Shown here: positions 24,201-35,229 of the stretch, piece after piece
How the letters are laid out: the number at the start of each line of letters is the position of its first letter
How positions within the stretch are numbered: the stretch's first letter is position 1
DNA from: Sisyra terminalis
Lineage: Eukaryota; Arthropoda; Insecta; Neuroptera; Sisyridae
Direction of reading: 5' to 3'
DNA length: 64,000 bases
Assembly (NCBI GenBank): GCA_958496175.1
Contig: OY292274.1
Coordinates: 32,279,482-32,343,481, forward strand
Notes under the pieces: model-generated
Told to the model about the DNA's origin: nothing
The model's input: the letters and a program-made list of their open reading frames with translations, nothing else
Databases searched by the model: none
Program-made: the position numbers and the translations under genes

Positions 24201-26422
24201 AATATGTCCTTATTCAAAATAAAAAATGGAACAGAATTTAGATTAACCAGAGAGAGAGAAGACTAACAAAAATTATCGTAAGTTAATTATTATTCATTTA
24301 TATATACTATGAATTTGTGAAATGTTCAAAAATCATCCATTCTTTATTCTAATTCGAAAATCTAGTGCGCTTAAATTATGAGTTTCATAATGATAACTTT
24401 AAAGTTCTTTTGGTCTCATCTCTATTTAATTTCTTATAAAAATTTAAACGAATTAATTTAAATCATTTTTTCTAACTATAAATTGTTTTCATAGTTTATT
24501 TATTAAATTTAACTTTGATAGTTATTTTATTCTATCCGAGTCACAATCAATTAATTAATGATTTATTATTTATGTCTTATTCCTCAATTTCTTTTTTCAA
24601 AGCGTTCTAAGTAATCATCGTCAGATTGTATTTTATTTTTTCAATTGTAAAGAAATTTCATAAAAGGTTTTTGTTGTTAATAAATTACCGTTACGAGTAT
24701 TAGTAGGATCAAGTTTGTGGACTTTTAACATTTCATATTCTTTCACGGTGTTCGTAATATGGGATCCTTTGTTACAAATATATAGAGGATTAAAGTTTAT
24801 TTCAAAATTCATGCGTCGTATAGATGTTTTGTTAAAATTAAAGATATTGTTGTTGACATATGTTCCTTGAATCTTGTCCCGAAAGATCTACCACTTTAGT
24901 GAATGAAGACTTTTTCTTATGAACCACATTTATATTCCACTTTTATATTTTATTATGATTTGGATTTTTAAAGCACATATATAGATCTCATTTTAAACCA
25001 TGGAAGAATATAAAATAAATAAAACTCGCAAACTGGGCTCAAGCAATATCCTTAACGAAAAAATATTTACAACAATCACCTTCTATGAACTTTGCTTACA
25101 ATTGACAAAATAAAATACTACCTGACGATGACAACTTAGGGCTGTTGAAACTCGATGTTGAAAAGAAATTGTGTTATACGACATAAACATAATGCATTAA
25201 CTATAATTAAATTTGTATAGGTTAAGACTAATTGCAAGATTACATCCAACAACAAAGCAAGTATTTAATAGTTTTTGCAGCGTCTTTTTTATTGATAGAG
25301 CTAATATAAGGAATGAATTTTAAAAACATGACCAACAACAGATGAATTTATAATATTTTCTCCAACTAATTATTAAGCATACTTCTCAATAACTACTAAT
25401 AAAATAATAATGATTCATATCTTATGAAGCATCCATTGTAAGCCCACGAATACGAAATTGAAGATAACTAACATTTTTTCAAGCTTTTTTAATTATCTTC
25501 AGATATCATACCATCTATCAGCTTTTTATATACCCAAATTCTAATAAAAACAATAAAATAATAACGTTCAATATCAAGATGTTATTTATAATGACGAATA
25601 TATTAACCGATAATAAAATACTATATAAATGAGCTTAAACGGTATAAATGTTTTTTGTTTGTAATACTTAACACCTTATACGCTTATACGTAGTATAGTG
25701 CTTTTTCTATTTTGATAACCTACAGAAGATATTTACTCAATTATTCATCATATTTTGATTTCCGTAATATTTACTTGTTCATTAGTAATTCTAAAAACCT
25801 TTATTTTCAAAAAATTCACTTACCTTTTATACCTTTTATTTATATTTGCTTGCATAATAATATAGACCAACAATCAACATAAGTATCATAAGTATCACGA
25901 ACATAAGTACTAAGTATCAATATCTACATTATATAATATTTTAACTTTCTTACTTCCCATAATTCTAAAAGGTAAACTTAATTAATATTACGGAATAATT
26001 TTATTAATTATGCACTTGTAAGTGAAATAACCTGATAAACGGAGTAATGTATTACCCCTTAATGTCCTGCATTAAGTTCAGTGCGCCAATATAATTACAT
26101 TATATCAACCAATGGTGATACATAAATGTTTGCAAACAAGTTAATATACCTACAAAAAATTACCTGCAAAATTTAATTAACTTGCGATTTATTTAATTGT
26201 AAGTACAGCTTTTTTTCTTCTTTGTTTTAGATTTTATAAAAAGCTTTTTTTTTATTTTGGTTTTTGAATAAATCACTTTTGTATTCAAAGGTATACATTA
26301 GCAACTAAAAGCACACAATAAACAACTACTTTATTATCTGTAAATTATGATATTAGAATCGAATTGTAATTGTGAGTTACAAATTTAGTAAGTTGAAGGT
26401 AAAATTTTCTGATTATAAACAG
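21269..26422 (+). other. Trpgamma: TRP-gamma intron, about 5.15 kb
   Basis: AT-rich sequence between donor GTATAT and acceptor ATTATAAACAG. I saw no exon, RNA gene or coding transposon remnant. The acceptor has a weak pyrimidine tract. Confidence 0.7.
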
Positions 26423-26772
26423 GAGCACTAGCAGCATTACGTAGAAAACGAAAAAAATTCTCGGCGTCTAGAAATACGAGCCCTGTTGTTATTCCAAGTC
26501 CCAATACTAATCCTGTAGAAAATGCTATAGTGAATGTCATGTCGAAAAACACAAAGAAAGTATTGAAGCGGGCAAGTAGCGTTCCAACCCGAGTAACTGA
26601 AGTGGTCCAGATGGTCATGTCCCAAAAACATGAACAAACCCAATCGCAGCAGCAAAGTGTCGAAATGCCAGGACAACGTGGAACCCAAGCACGTTCTTCA
26701 ACACGGAATCAACCCACTTTAACACCATCTACCACTGAAGAGAGCGTCGCAACCGCTAGTGCCAGTCAACAG
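26423..26772 (+). CDS. Trpgamma: TRP-gamma exon (f): ALAALRRKRKKF block
   Basis: With the carried-over G it reads GALAALRRKRKKFSASRNTS, then VENAIVNVMSKNTKKVLKRA, SSVPTRVTEVVQMVMSQKHE and QTQSQQQSVEMPGQRGTQAR, ending ...SATASASQQ-like Ser/Thr-rich sequence. The ALAAL.RKRKKFS and HEQTQSQ..SVE pieces match my memory of the distal TRP-gamma tail. The exon begins with two bases of a split codon and ends in phase 0 with CAG before donor GTATGT at 26773. Basic clusters may bind lipid or calmodulin, but this is an inference. Confidence 0.9.
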
Positions 26773-27271
26773 GTATGTTCAAATTATTTTCTGTAAATAC
26801 ATTCCATTTCATTTTTATTGCAATCTTCAAACCCAATACGGTGTCCTGTTCTTATTTTTTTTTCTTTTTTACTTTGAAACTTTAGTATTCAATTTTAATA
26901 GAACATTGGCATTATTAAGCCTTACTTTCCATTATACGCCTTTGAACTTATATAACATATTCATACAAAGGTTTGTTGAAAAATCAATCAAACTATTTTT
27001 ACGTTTGTCACCTTCATTCGGGGTAGTCTGTATTCGTAGTGTTCAGGTAATGTTTTTTTTCATATATGTATACAAAGATATACAAAGATAATTCATGTAA
27101 TGTAAGATAATGCTTTTAAATCGTATTTCAACCTCTTCTTAATGCCTAGTATGCTTAGTGCATGGATATATACTACGTGGCAACTTACACATTCTCTAAT
27201 AGATGACAATCGAGTATTGGGAGTCTTATATAAGCTGCAAAGAAACATTGTCTTCAGCCTGAGTTATTTTT

Positions 27272-28386
27272 GAAGTTATACTTCTGTAGCGGCGTTATGA
27301 AAAAATGGTCAAAGTGAATTTTTAATTTAGATGACGGAAGTGATTACAGTATGAAGTTCCTCGCAAGAAGTTTAGCGAGTAACTTCAGGCGGGTGAATGC
27401 TGACTGATTTTTGGGAACGAATTGCATAATAGGTACTAGAGATTCCATTGAGTTGATATCTACTTTTCTATATTTGAAGTAAAAAACAGTTTCAATACAT
27501 AGATATAAATTGGTAATAAAATATACAATTACTATTTTTTTAGTTTTTAGGACGTTGCTATTTATACATACAGTATGTATACTGTATATGCAATTGGCAA
27601 TTTATCTTTATTATAGGTACATACCATTGACTAGACATACTGTATGTTTATGCAATTGACTGTTTCTTCATATCAATACATGGTATTTTATGGCAACAAT
27701 CTACATCTAAATGGTAAATGTTTTCGATAAGTATTTTTCAATCATGTGACCTATGCTGCATTGACAAACACTTAATTCATACATCAAATATATAACATAC
27801 ATTTTGTATAAGTAGCCAATTATGTATACATATTATACAGTATGTATAAATAACCAACTGTGCATACGTACAATCAGTAATTTTCAATGAAATATTCACA
27901 GTCTAACACTAACACAACTGAGAAATGACAAAAGTTGGCAATTAAGTAGATCAAAATGACATTTGAAACCAATGACAACAATCAGTTAGGTCTGGTTAGG
28001 TCTTTGAGACAATAATTATAATCAAAATTCAAAATACCACAATGGTTTATAATACGTTATACATACGTTGCAGAATTAATAATCTGCGTTTGAATAATTG
28101 TCCACATTCCTATTATTTTAATAAGTTGTTAATAATTATAATATAATAATTATAATATTCCATCCACATGGATGTGTTTACAACTTTGTGTTCTTTATCC
28201 TCTGTCTTTGCCGCCATACATGCATTCGCCTATTATGTATGTTGATATTAAATGCAAACTGTGTTTATAATTGTATTATATTTAGTTATCACAAACCACT
28301 TGTAACATACGTGCCAATTCAAGCACTACCGGAGAAGGCTATGGAAGTAAATTAAGAACATTTTTTTTAATAACGCCAAAGAAGTA
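27272..28386. repeat. Possible 1.1-kb element with imperfect inverted ends
   Basis: The left end GAAGTTATACTTCTGTAGCGGCGTTATGAAAAAA-type sequence (27272-27306, split here only for description) is echoed on the opposite strand at 28361-28386 as TACTTCTTTGGCGTTATTAAAAAA. Inside, ATTTATACATAC-AGTATG words near 27560 recur inverted near 27840. The evidence is limited to short words, so the limits are tentative. Confidence 0.35.
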
Positions 28387-28443
<57 letters not shown>

Positions 28444-28490
28444 AAAAACGGTGTGTACTTCTGCGCGTGAGAAGTTATAACTTCTCCGCG

Positions 28491-28532
<42 letters not shown>
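28385..28532. repeat. Two (TA)n microsatellites around a GC-rich palindrome
   Basis: About 50 bp of TA repeats (28390-28440) and about 38 bp (28494-28532) flank a 53-bp island. The island contains TGCGCG...AGAAGTTATAACTTCT...CGCGCA at 28462-28492, a near-perfect palindrome. It can form a cruciform or hairpin. Confidence 0.85.
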
Positions 28533-28536
<4 letters not shown>

Positions 28537-29167
28537 CTTCTAATAAGTGCATGCTACATTTGGTACGTGTATAAAATAAATAGAAGTTCAATAACTGCGA
28601 ATCATAATGCAATTGCTGTCATGACTTCATCAAAAAGATAAAATATCTCATAACCGTTTCTTTTAAATTCAAGTTAAAGCTCTTTTCGGTGATATAATAA
28701 AATTAAATGTAATACCCTCCACGAAATAAAACTTTAGATGTATGAATGAAGTAGAACAGAAACCTAATCCGAATACAGATCAAACCTTATGAAAATGAAT
28801 AAATGTGAAAACAGTCTAACGTTAATTCATTAAGGCGGATATTTAATATTTACAAGTATGATCGCCTTAGCTCATGCTAATTGCTTAAATATATTTTAAA
28901 AACAAACTAAATTAATTAGAATAAAACAGTAATATAAAAAACGGTCTACGTATTTCCTTTCCAAAATTATTTACAAAAAAATAGTTATTGATTGAATAGA
29001 TTTTTTTAATTGGATTTTAAAGTTTTAGTATAGTATCATATTTCTACTAAATACATTAATGTATTAGGTTCAGTATTTTCACTTATGAATAAAATTATTT
29101 ATCATATCCTTGAGATTGATATTTTATAGGTAACAATTTATTTATTAGGTAAATCCTACACACATCA

Positions 29168-29260
29168 ATACTTGTAGGTGAAAATACGCATATTTCTCTA
29201 TCCTCTGGATACAATTTTATCTGTAAGATAAACTTTACTACCTAGATATGAAAATACCAG
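29168..29260 (+). repeat. 93-bp repeat shared with 58808-58900
   Basis: The two segments align without gaps over 93 bp (TAGGTGAAAATACGCATAT against TAGATGAAAATACGTATGT, both followed by TCTCT-TCCTC, AATTTTATCTG, AACTTTACTA-like and GAAAATA words). This is an old interspersed repeat of unknown class, in the same orientation at both places. Confidence 0.6.
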
Positions 29261-30026
29261 TTATTAAAAATACCACCTTTTATAAAAACAAATATTGAAA
29301 ATATGCAACCAGAAATAAAAATAAATAAAAAAATAAACGATTTACAGCCTAATTAAATGTAGGTATTGTTTTTCTTAGTTTATGAAGATTGTAGTTTACT
29401 GTACATATGTTTTGTAATTAATTTAATTTCCTTTCTTCTTTTATTCTTTCAAAAAAAAAAGCACATTAGTTTCAATACGTACTAGTTGTATTTGAATTAC
29501 GTTAGTCGTACCTACTTGTACTTTTTAGCACTTTTTAACTACACTTTTTATAATCTTTAAATTAAATAAATACAAGATAATAATAATCAAATTTCATACT
29601 TTTTTGTTTAAATTTTTCATCCAAAACTTAACAATCTTAATTTTTAGTATTATGACATAATGATATTAGATGCACAGATTATAAGTGAGTGTCTTTTTGA
29701 GTTCATATTCCGGTACTCTTTATGATTAATATATAGCGATAGACGCAAACAATGGAAAATTTTTTTGGTTCTCGTTAAAAAATAGTAGTCTTGAACATTT
29801 TGTTTTTTTTTTTTAAATATTTTCAGAACTTATATCATATAATAAAAGAAAACTAGTCTTCTTTTATAATTTCAAAAAGTACAATAATTGTATCAACATT
29901 TTATGAGTTGTAATAATGGGGCTCCAATGAATTAACAAAAATTTGTCATTAGCTTTTCTATAAGCTAATTATTTTTTTACTAGAAAAGACATAGACAAAT
30001 ATTTGGAGTGGTACAGTTTGTGAAAA

Positions 30027-30829
30027 TAGCCCAATTAAAAAAAACTATTTAGAGGCATTTTGAAATCATTACATTTAAAATGTCTTTAAGAGGGGAGGTA
30101 AGGTTGGACGGTTTAAAAATCGATTTTCTTATTCCACAAATTGTTAACCAAACTATTGGTTAATAAAATTTCAACTTGTTCTATTGTTATAAACCATAAA
30201 AGTGAGTAACTTTCTTCCAGACCTCGTGCACGCCACGTGTATAACCTAGCGATTACTCAGGTACCCATCTTTCCAAACGAAAAATTTTCAACTAATCGTT
30301 TTGAAAGTTGGCAGTTACTTTTTTAATAGCTCTACATGAACCTTAAGTAGGAATATTATCAATGTTTAAAATAAGTTATTTCTTGTTAAAAATGACTAAA
30401 AATCAAGCTTTTTTGTTTTGACCCCTAAAAAAAAATCAATTTTCTATTTTTTATGGCATTTAGGCTCATATAGAAGATAGATATATAATAAAACTAAATT
30501 CCAACTTCGTTTGATTTCAAATGAACATAGCGGCTTCCAAAATGTATGCAAATGCTGAGTGTAATTGTGACCTGCAATATGAGGTCGCTAATATTATCAG
30601 TGTTTTTCGAACAAATTCTTCCAAAATTTTACAATATACATTAAAATATATGTTTAAAATATTCTCAAAGTTTCAATAAATTATATTCATTTTTGTGCTT
30701 TAAAAAAATTTATGAAAATCATTGAGAAAACGCTGTCCTAACCCTATTTCCCCCCTTAATAACTTTAAATGGCATAAATAGATTTTTTGAACATTTAGAA
30801 TGCCTATTAATGCTTTTTTTAACAGGTAG
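30027..30829. mobile_element. MITE-like element, about 803 bp, GTTAAAAA-end family
   Basis: The ends are related: the left runs CCCAATTAAAAAAAACTA then GAGGCATTTTG and CATTTAAAATGTCTTTAA; the right, read inverted, runs ACCTGTTAAAAAAAGCATTA then AGGCATTCTAAATG. The same end sequences define 120-bp elements at 49775-49894 and 62837-62956. The interior is non-coding and holds a GC-richer patch (about 30220-30265). It may be a longer, less deleted member of the family. Confidence 0.55.
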
Positions 30830-31879
30830 ATTAAATGCATTTTTTTACTTTTTTAAACTTTGAAAAATAAATTTAATTATTATGTTTAATGTTATTCCGA
30901 ATTTGCTCTCATATGATTTGGTGTTTCTTACATATTTTCAAATATAGAAAATTTCACAAAAAAACTGCGCTTTTTCCTTCCAAACTTTCATAGTTACAAT
31001 TCAGTGATTATTTTACATTCTCGGTAGAATAAGGTAGTGATAGACTCTAGTATGTATTTGCCAGTATTTGCATAGGTTATAGGTTACATATATTGTAGTT
31101 AGGGAGTATGTAAGTCAAACAATAATTGAACTATATGGGAAAGCTAATAGAGAATCTAGTAGAAACAACATTGGTCTCTCCTTCTTTGTTCAATTTTATT
31201 TCTCTATTTCCTACTATTGAAAGTCCACTGCAAAATATCCCCTTAAATTTTTGTGTTTTTTTTTTGTAATTTTGAAATTTAATGTAAAGTTACATTAGAT
31301 ACTTGTATGAAAACATAACACATTTTAAGTAGTAAGTATGATCATAACTCAGTTATCGGTTCAAAATGTAAAATAGCAAGAAAATTGAGGAAATTTTAAA
31401 GCACTTTTCCACAAAATCGATAAACAATTTGAAATTCAATTATATGAACTTTCGAACGGTGAAAACTAAAAAAAAAATGTATCTCTTTTTGTTGAACAGC
31501 TAAGATAAAACATTTTTTAAAAAAATAAAACATGATTTTTTTGAAAAATCACTATAATTCGTATTATGGGAAGGAAAAATAAACCACATCCTTATAGGAA
31601 CTTTTTTTTTCAGCGACTTATCCAAATTATCCGTAAATAAGAGTTAAAAAAGAATTCAAGACTTAAAGGAAATTTTTGCTCTTAAAATATAATATATTTT
31701 TATTTCATAAAACAGGAATATTACCTACCATGAATTTTGGCAGTATTATTTAACAAAATACCATATAAATTAGCTGTGAATGCTGTATTATGTTTTAAAC
31801 TTATATATGTACAACAAAAAATTATCTTATGATAGTAATAATTTCGATAAATATACTATTAAAATTATCGAATTATGAG

Positions 31880-31957
31880 GGCTTTAGCCGCTTTACAGAT
31901 TGCAGACATGATGCGTCGTTTAATCGATAGTGAAATAACTTATGTACGTTCACGTAT
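31880..31957 (+). other. Candidate alternative TRP-gamma exon (uncertain)
   Basis: A codon-like island inside the last intron reads RALAALQIADMMRRLIDSE and is much less A/T-driven than its surroundings. An AG at 31878-31879 precedes it. From that AG the frame is phase-compatible with the end of exon (d) (AG|G gives Arg), not with exons (e) or (f); an internal CAG before ATT GCA GAC would be phase-compatible with exon (f). Possible donors are GTACGT (about 31943) or GTATTT (about 31953). Its start resembles GALAALRRKRKKF of exon (f). I do not recognise the rest in TRP-gamma. It may be a chance frame. Confidence 0.25.
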
Positions 31958-33362
31958 TTTCAAAGGCTATACCTTAATTTTAACTCTCAAACGACGAGGA
32001 ATAAATCCTTATATACTAAATTTAAATATTAATTTATTGGATGAATTTATCTCTTGGCAATGTATTTGTTAAAATGTATTGAAAATCCCATTCGTTATTA
32101 ATTACATGTCTTTCGTATCTATCCAAGAAATTCATCAAATTTATAGTTTTGAAACTTTAAAGCGAGTAGGTTGGTACATAATATTTAAATATCATCAAGT
32201 TTTTGGATGTATTATTTTAATTAATATATTTTTATAAAATCTGTTAAGGTTTATCTTCTTTATTCATTGTGTATTTTACAATTTTTTTATCCATAAATTA
32301 TAGATAACAAATTTAAAGACATAGTTAATGTTCCCTCGCTACTTTTTAGACAAAGATTAATATATTTATGTCTAAAGCTATCCAATTTAGGTAGTTATTT
32401 TTCTTTTTCTAGTAATAAGGATGAACCTTAAACTATAGATGTTTCCTGGATTTCCTAGTTCGGTGTTTCATTTTATTTACAGTTACCTAATAAGCTTTAG
32501 CAAATTTGGAAATCTAGAACACATAACGTAACTATATATACGAGTAACTACGTTCTAGGTATACCATTTGGCTATATACATTTTCTTGTAACATGTAATA
32601 TATTTTCACTCATGGGAACATTTTTATAGGCCCCAAAAAAAAAATTAAAATAAACATCACTAATTCTTCAGGGTTCTAAAAATTCTATTTAACTCATACT
32701 ACGTTTATAGTTAAATTTTGAAAACTATAATAGCAAATTAAAAATTAGGTTGTTTTCTTTTTATCCATAAAATAATCTACAGCAAAATAGCACAAAATAT
32801 TGGAAATTGATATTTAATAAATGATTTCTAGCTATAAAAATATTTCTTTAACTCCATCATAACCATATCTCATAATTAAGTTAAAACGAAACAATGTTTT
32901 TTTTCAGAATCGTAATAAGTAACGCCAATGCATGCTAAGAATTTAAGTTTCTAGCCTAGCACTAATACAATAAGAGTATTCTCAAGAAATACGTCACACA
33001 ATATGAGAGCTTTTTAGATCACCAATTTCCCTTTTAGAACTCCCTTTCATAGTCACACTGTCACAAGATTAATGGCAATCCCTCCTCTTTTAATGTCAGA
33101 TTTGAAAGAAAAAAGTTGGTTCCTTTAAATAAGAAATTAGAGTAAATAATTTATGATATAAACATTTTTTTAATGCGGTAACACTAACAGTTGACACGTC
33201 TTCAATTAGTATCCTCATTTTTCAAGAACTTGAGCTTTTATAAAGAAAATTATTCGTTGTATAGGTTTAGAGTTTCATCCTTGAGTTTTAAGGATGACAT
33301 CACATTATCAAAACCTTCTCATTTCCCCTCTTAAAATTCCTTTTCCTTCCTTTATCCTGCAG

Positions 33363-33437
33363 TGTGACGACGAAATATATCTATATGAAAGACTTCTTAG
33401 AAATATCGAGGATATTATTACTTATATTTCTTGGAAA
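33363..33437 (+). other. Candidate cassette exon with strong acceptor (uncertain)
   Basis: A long pyrimidine tract ends in CCTTTATCCTGCAG at 33362. The next 75 bp are open in phase 0 (CDDEIYLYERLLRN, then IEDIITYISWK) and are followed by GTAATG. Phase 0 on both sides would fit between exons (f) and (g) without a frame change. No family match is recognised, so this rests only on the splice signals. Confidence 0.2.
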
Positions 33438-34422
33438 GTAATGTATTGTGAAAAGTAGATAACTTTAATTAATTAACCGCATTCTTCAATATCTTAACTC
33501 AATATAACTTAAATGATTTTTTTTAAGTTCAATCTACTTACTTTATCAACAAATTCGAAAGCTTTATTTATGTCATTTATTTTATTCGATTGTGAAGTTA
33601 TAACTTTTGAGTAAATTATTTCTTAAACTTCAACATAAAATAATGTTGCTTCGTTAAATTCAAACAACATGTCATAAAGGTCCAAACACGTCTGCAATAC
33701 GTACAATGTACATACTATAACTTTTTAGTCAACATCAGTATTGCAGTTGATGTATAATGTTGAAACATGTAAATAGTTTTATTATTTTGGATGAAGAGTT
33801 TAAACTTTGGAACTCCCATTACAAATTGAATTTCGTCTTGCTGCCATTTTCTTTTGATGAAAATAGTAAATGTTATGTATTGTTTTAAATCTATAATACA
33901 TATTAACGTTAAATTTTATTATAAACTTTCTTTTAAATGATGGATTAACACATATACTGTAATGTAGTGTTTAATCACCTCGATAATTATTTTCTTTACA
34001 TATTTTTTGTCCGTGATCAGAAATGCTTTTATTTTTCACTCTTAATTCACGCTTTTAAATAAAAAAATTAACTAGACAACAAATTATTGGCTCTATTTTG
34101 ATGTTGGTCTTATCAACCTAAAGTTTCGTATACCTTCTACAAAGTATATATTATGAATACTCAACAAAATTGAACAGTATGAAGTCAAAGGTCAAAGAAA
34201 TGTTGAAACTTTTGCTTGCACTTAGTCATATATAAATACTTCAAAAAAGAAACTTTACAGGTTAATGGGATGCATACCGCCAATGATTTGTTGTTCAGTT
34301 TATATGTATACAAAGCATTAGTAGTTACATATTTCACGACTCTTTTATTTCTGTGTTGTGTCTTTTATTGCTTCAGCTTTCTAATTCTAAAATCACTCTA
34401 TTTAGTCTTATCGAATTTGAAG

Positions 34423-34623
34423 GGTCCAACGTCATCTCGTGAACCCTTATTGACATCATCGAGTACAACTACGGCCACTGGATCAGCACAAACACCTGAT
34501 GACGATGATGATAATGATGGGAATGGTTATCGTAATAAACCATTTGCTGGACAAATAATACTGCCTAAGCTACCGGGAATAATTCCTGTAAGCGGTCATA
34601 ACTTACCATCCGGATGGCTTTGA
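34423..34623 (+). CDS. Trpgamma: TRP-gamma terminal coding exon (g) with stop
   Basis: The exon reads GPTSSREPLLTSSSTTTATG, then an acidic run DDDDDNDGNG and ends IPVSGHNLPSGWL with TGA at 34621-34623. The SREPLL.TS piece agrees with distal TRP-gamma tails as I remember them. Joining at AG 34421-34422 keeps phase 0 with exon (f); all seven exons then give 1566 bp, 521 codons plus stop. Upstream of 34423 the open frame continues through intron sequence that is hydrophobic and not TRP-like. An alternative acceptor after CTATTTAG at 34405 would add six codons but needs a phase-1 exon before it. Confidence 0.85.
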   Translation, partial: GPTSSREPLLTSSSTTTATGSAQTPDDDDDNDGNGYRNKPFAGQIILPKLPGIIPVSGHNLPSGWL

Positions 34624-35175
34624 AATTACAAATTAATATCAGTAATTATTTATTTATTATCAATGCTTCAATTGAATCCAATATCAAAAACCATATTGAA
34701 ATATTATTGTTTTTAATGTAAAAAAATACTGTGTATTTTATTTAAAAAATTGTATTTTATATACAAATTTAGTCTTATTTACGCTTCTTTTTTATTGAAT
34801 CATTTATTTATATATTTCTTTTTTCATATTAAAATCATAACTCACCTCAACTACGAATTGATTTTTAAAATATATACATACTCACGTTAATGTTGCTAAG
34901 ACATTTTATTTATTGTAGAAAAATAACAATATTTATTGTGTATATATACGTAGATAGAAATTCTAGTCAATAATATATAAATACACATTCTATTATTAAC
35001 GACAATTAAGCATGGTGATTTCGTTTAGTTTTAACTTTAAAATCCGTAGTAGTAAAAGTTTAATTATTTTTAGTAACAAAAAATATTAAAATTCTTTTAT
35101 TTTTCTTTCTTTAGATAAATCCCAAAAATTATATTTTAAATTTAAAACTATTATATTTATTTAGAAAAAAATAAA
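34624..35175 (+). other. Trpgamma: Probable TRP-gamma 3' UTR
   Basis: AT-rich sequence follows the stop. The first clear AATAAA I see is at about 35170-35175 and a second lies near 35216, so the transcript may end shortly after. The UTR end is a guess from these signals only. Confidence 0.4.
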
Positions 35176-35229
35176 ACACATATACCCATATAAAACATTA
35201 AATAGTCGTAATTAAAATAAAATATATAA

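Larger units (their letters stand above)
26773..34422 (+). other. Trpgamma: Last TRP-gamma intron, about 7.65 kb, repeat-rich
   Basis: The intron runs from donor GTATGT to an acceptor AG at 34421-34422 (or a better-looking CTATTTAG at 34405, if a phase-1 exon precedes it). It contains a possible TIR element (27272-28386), TA microsatellites around a palindrome, a repeat shared with 58.8 kb, an 803-bp MITE-like element (30.03-30.83 kb) and two weak candidate exons (31.88 and 33.36 kb). Confidence 0.6.

Noticed and set aside
34216..34422. Upstream extension of the terminal TRP-gamma frame as coding
   Set aside because: The open stretch before 34423 is hydrophobic intron sequence starting at a TTG, with no TRP-gamma resemblance and no acceptor in phase at its start.
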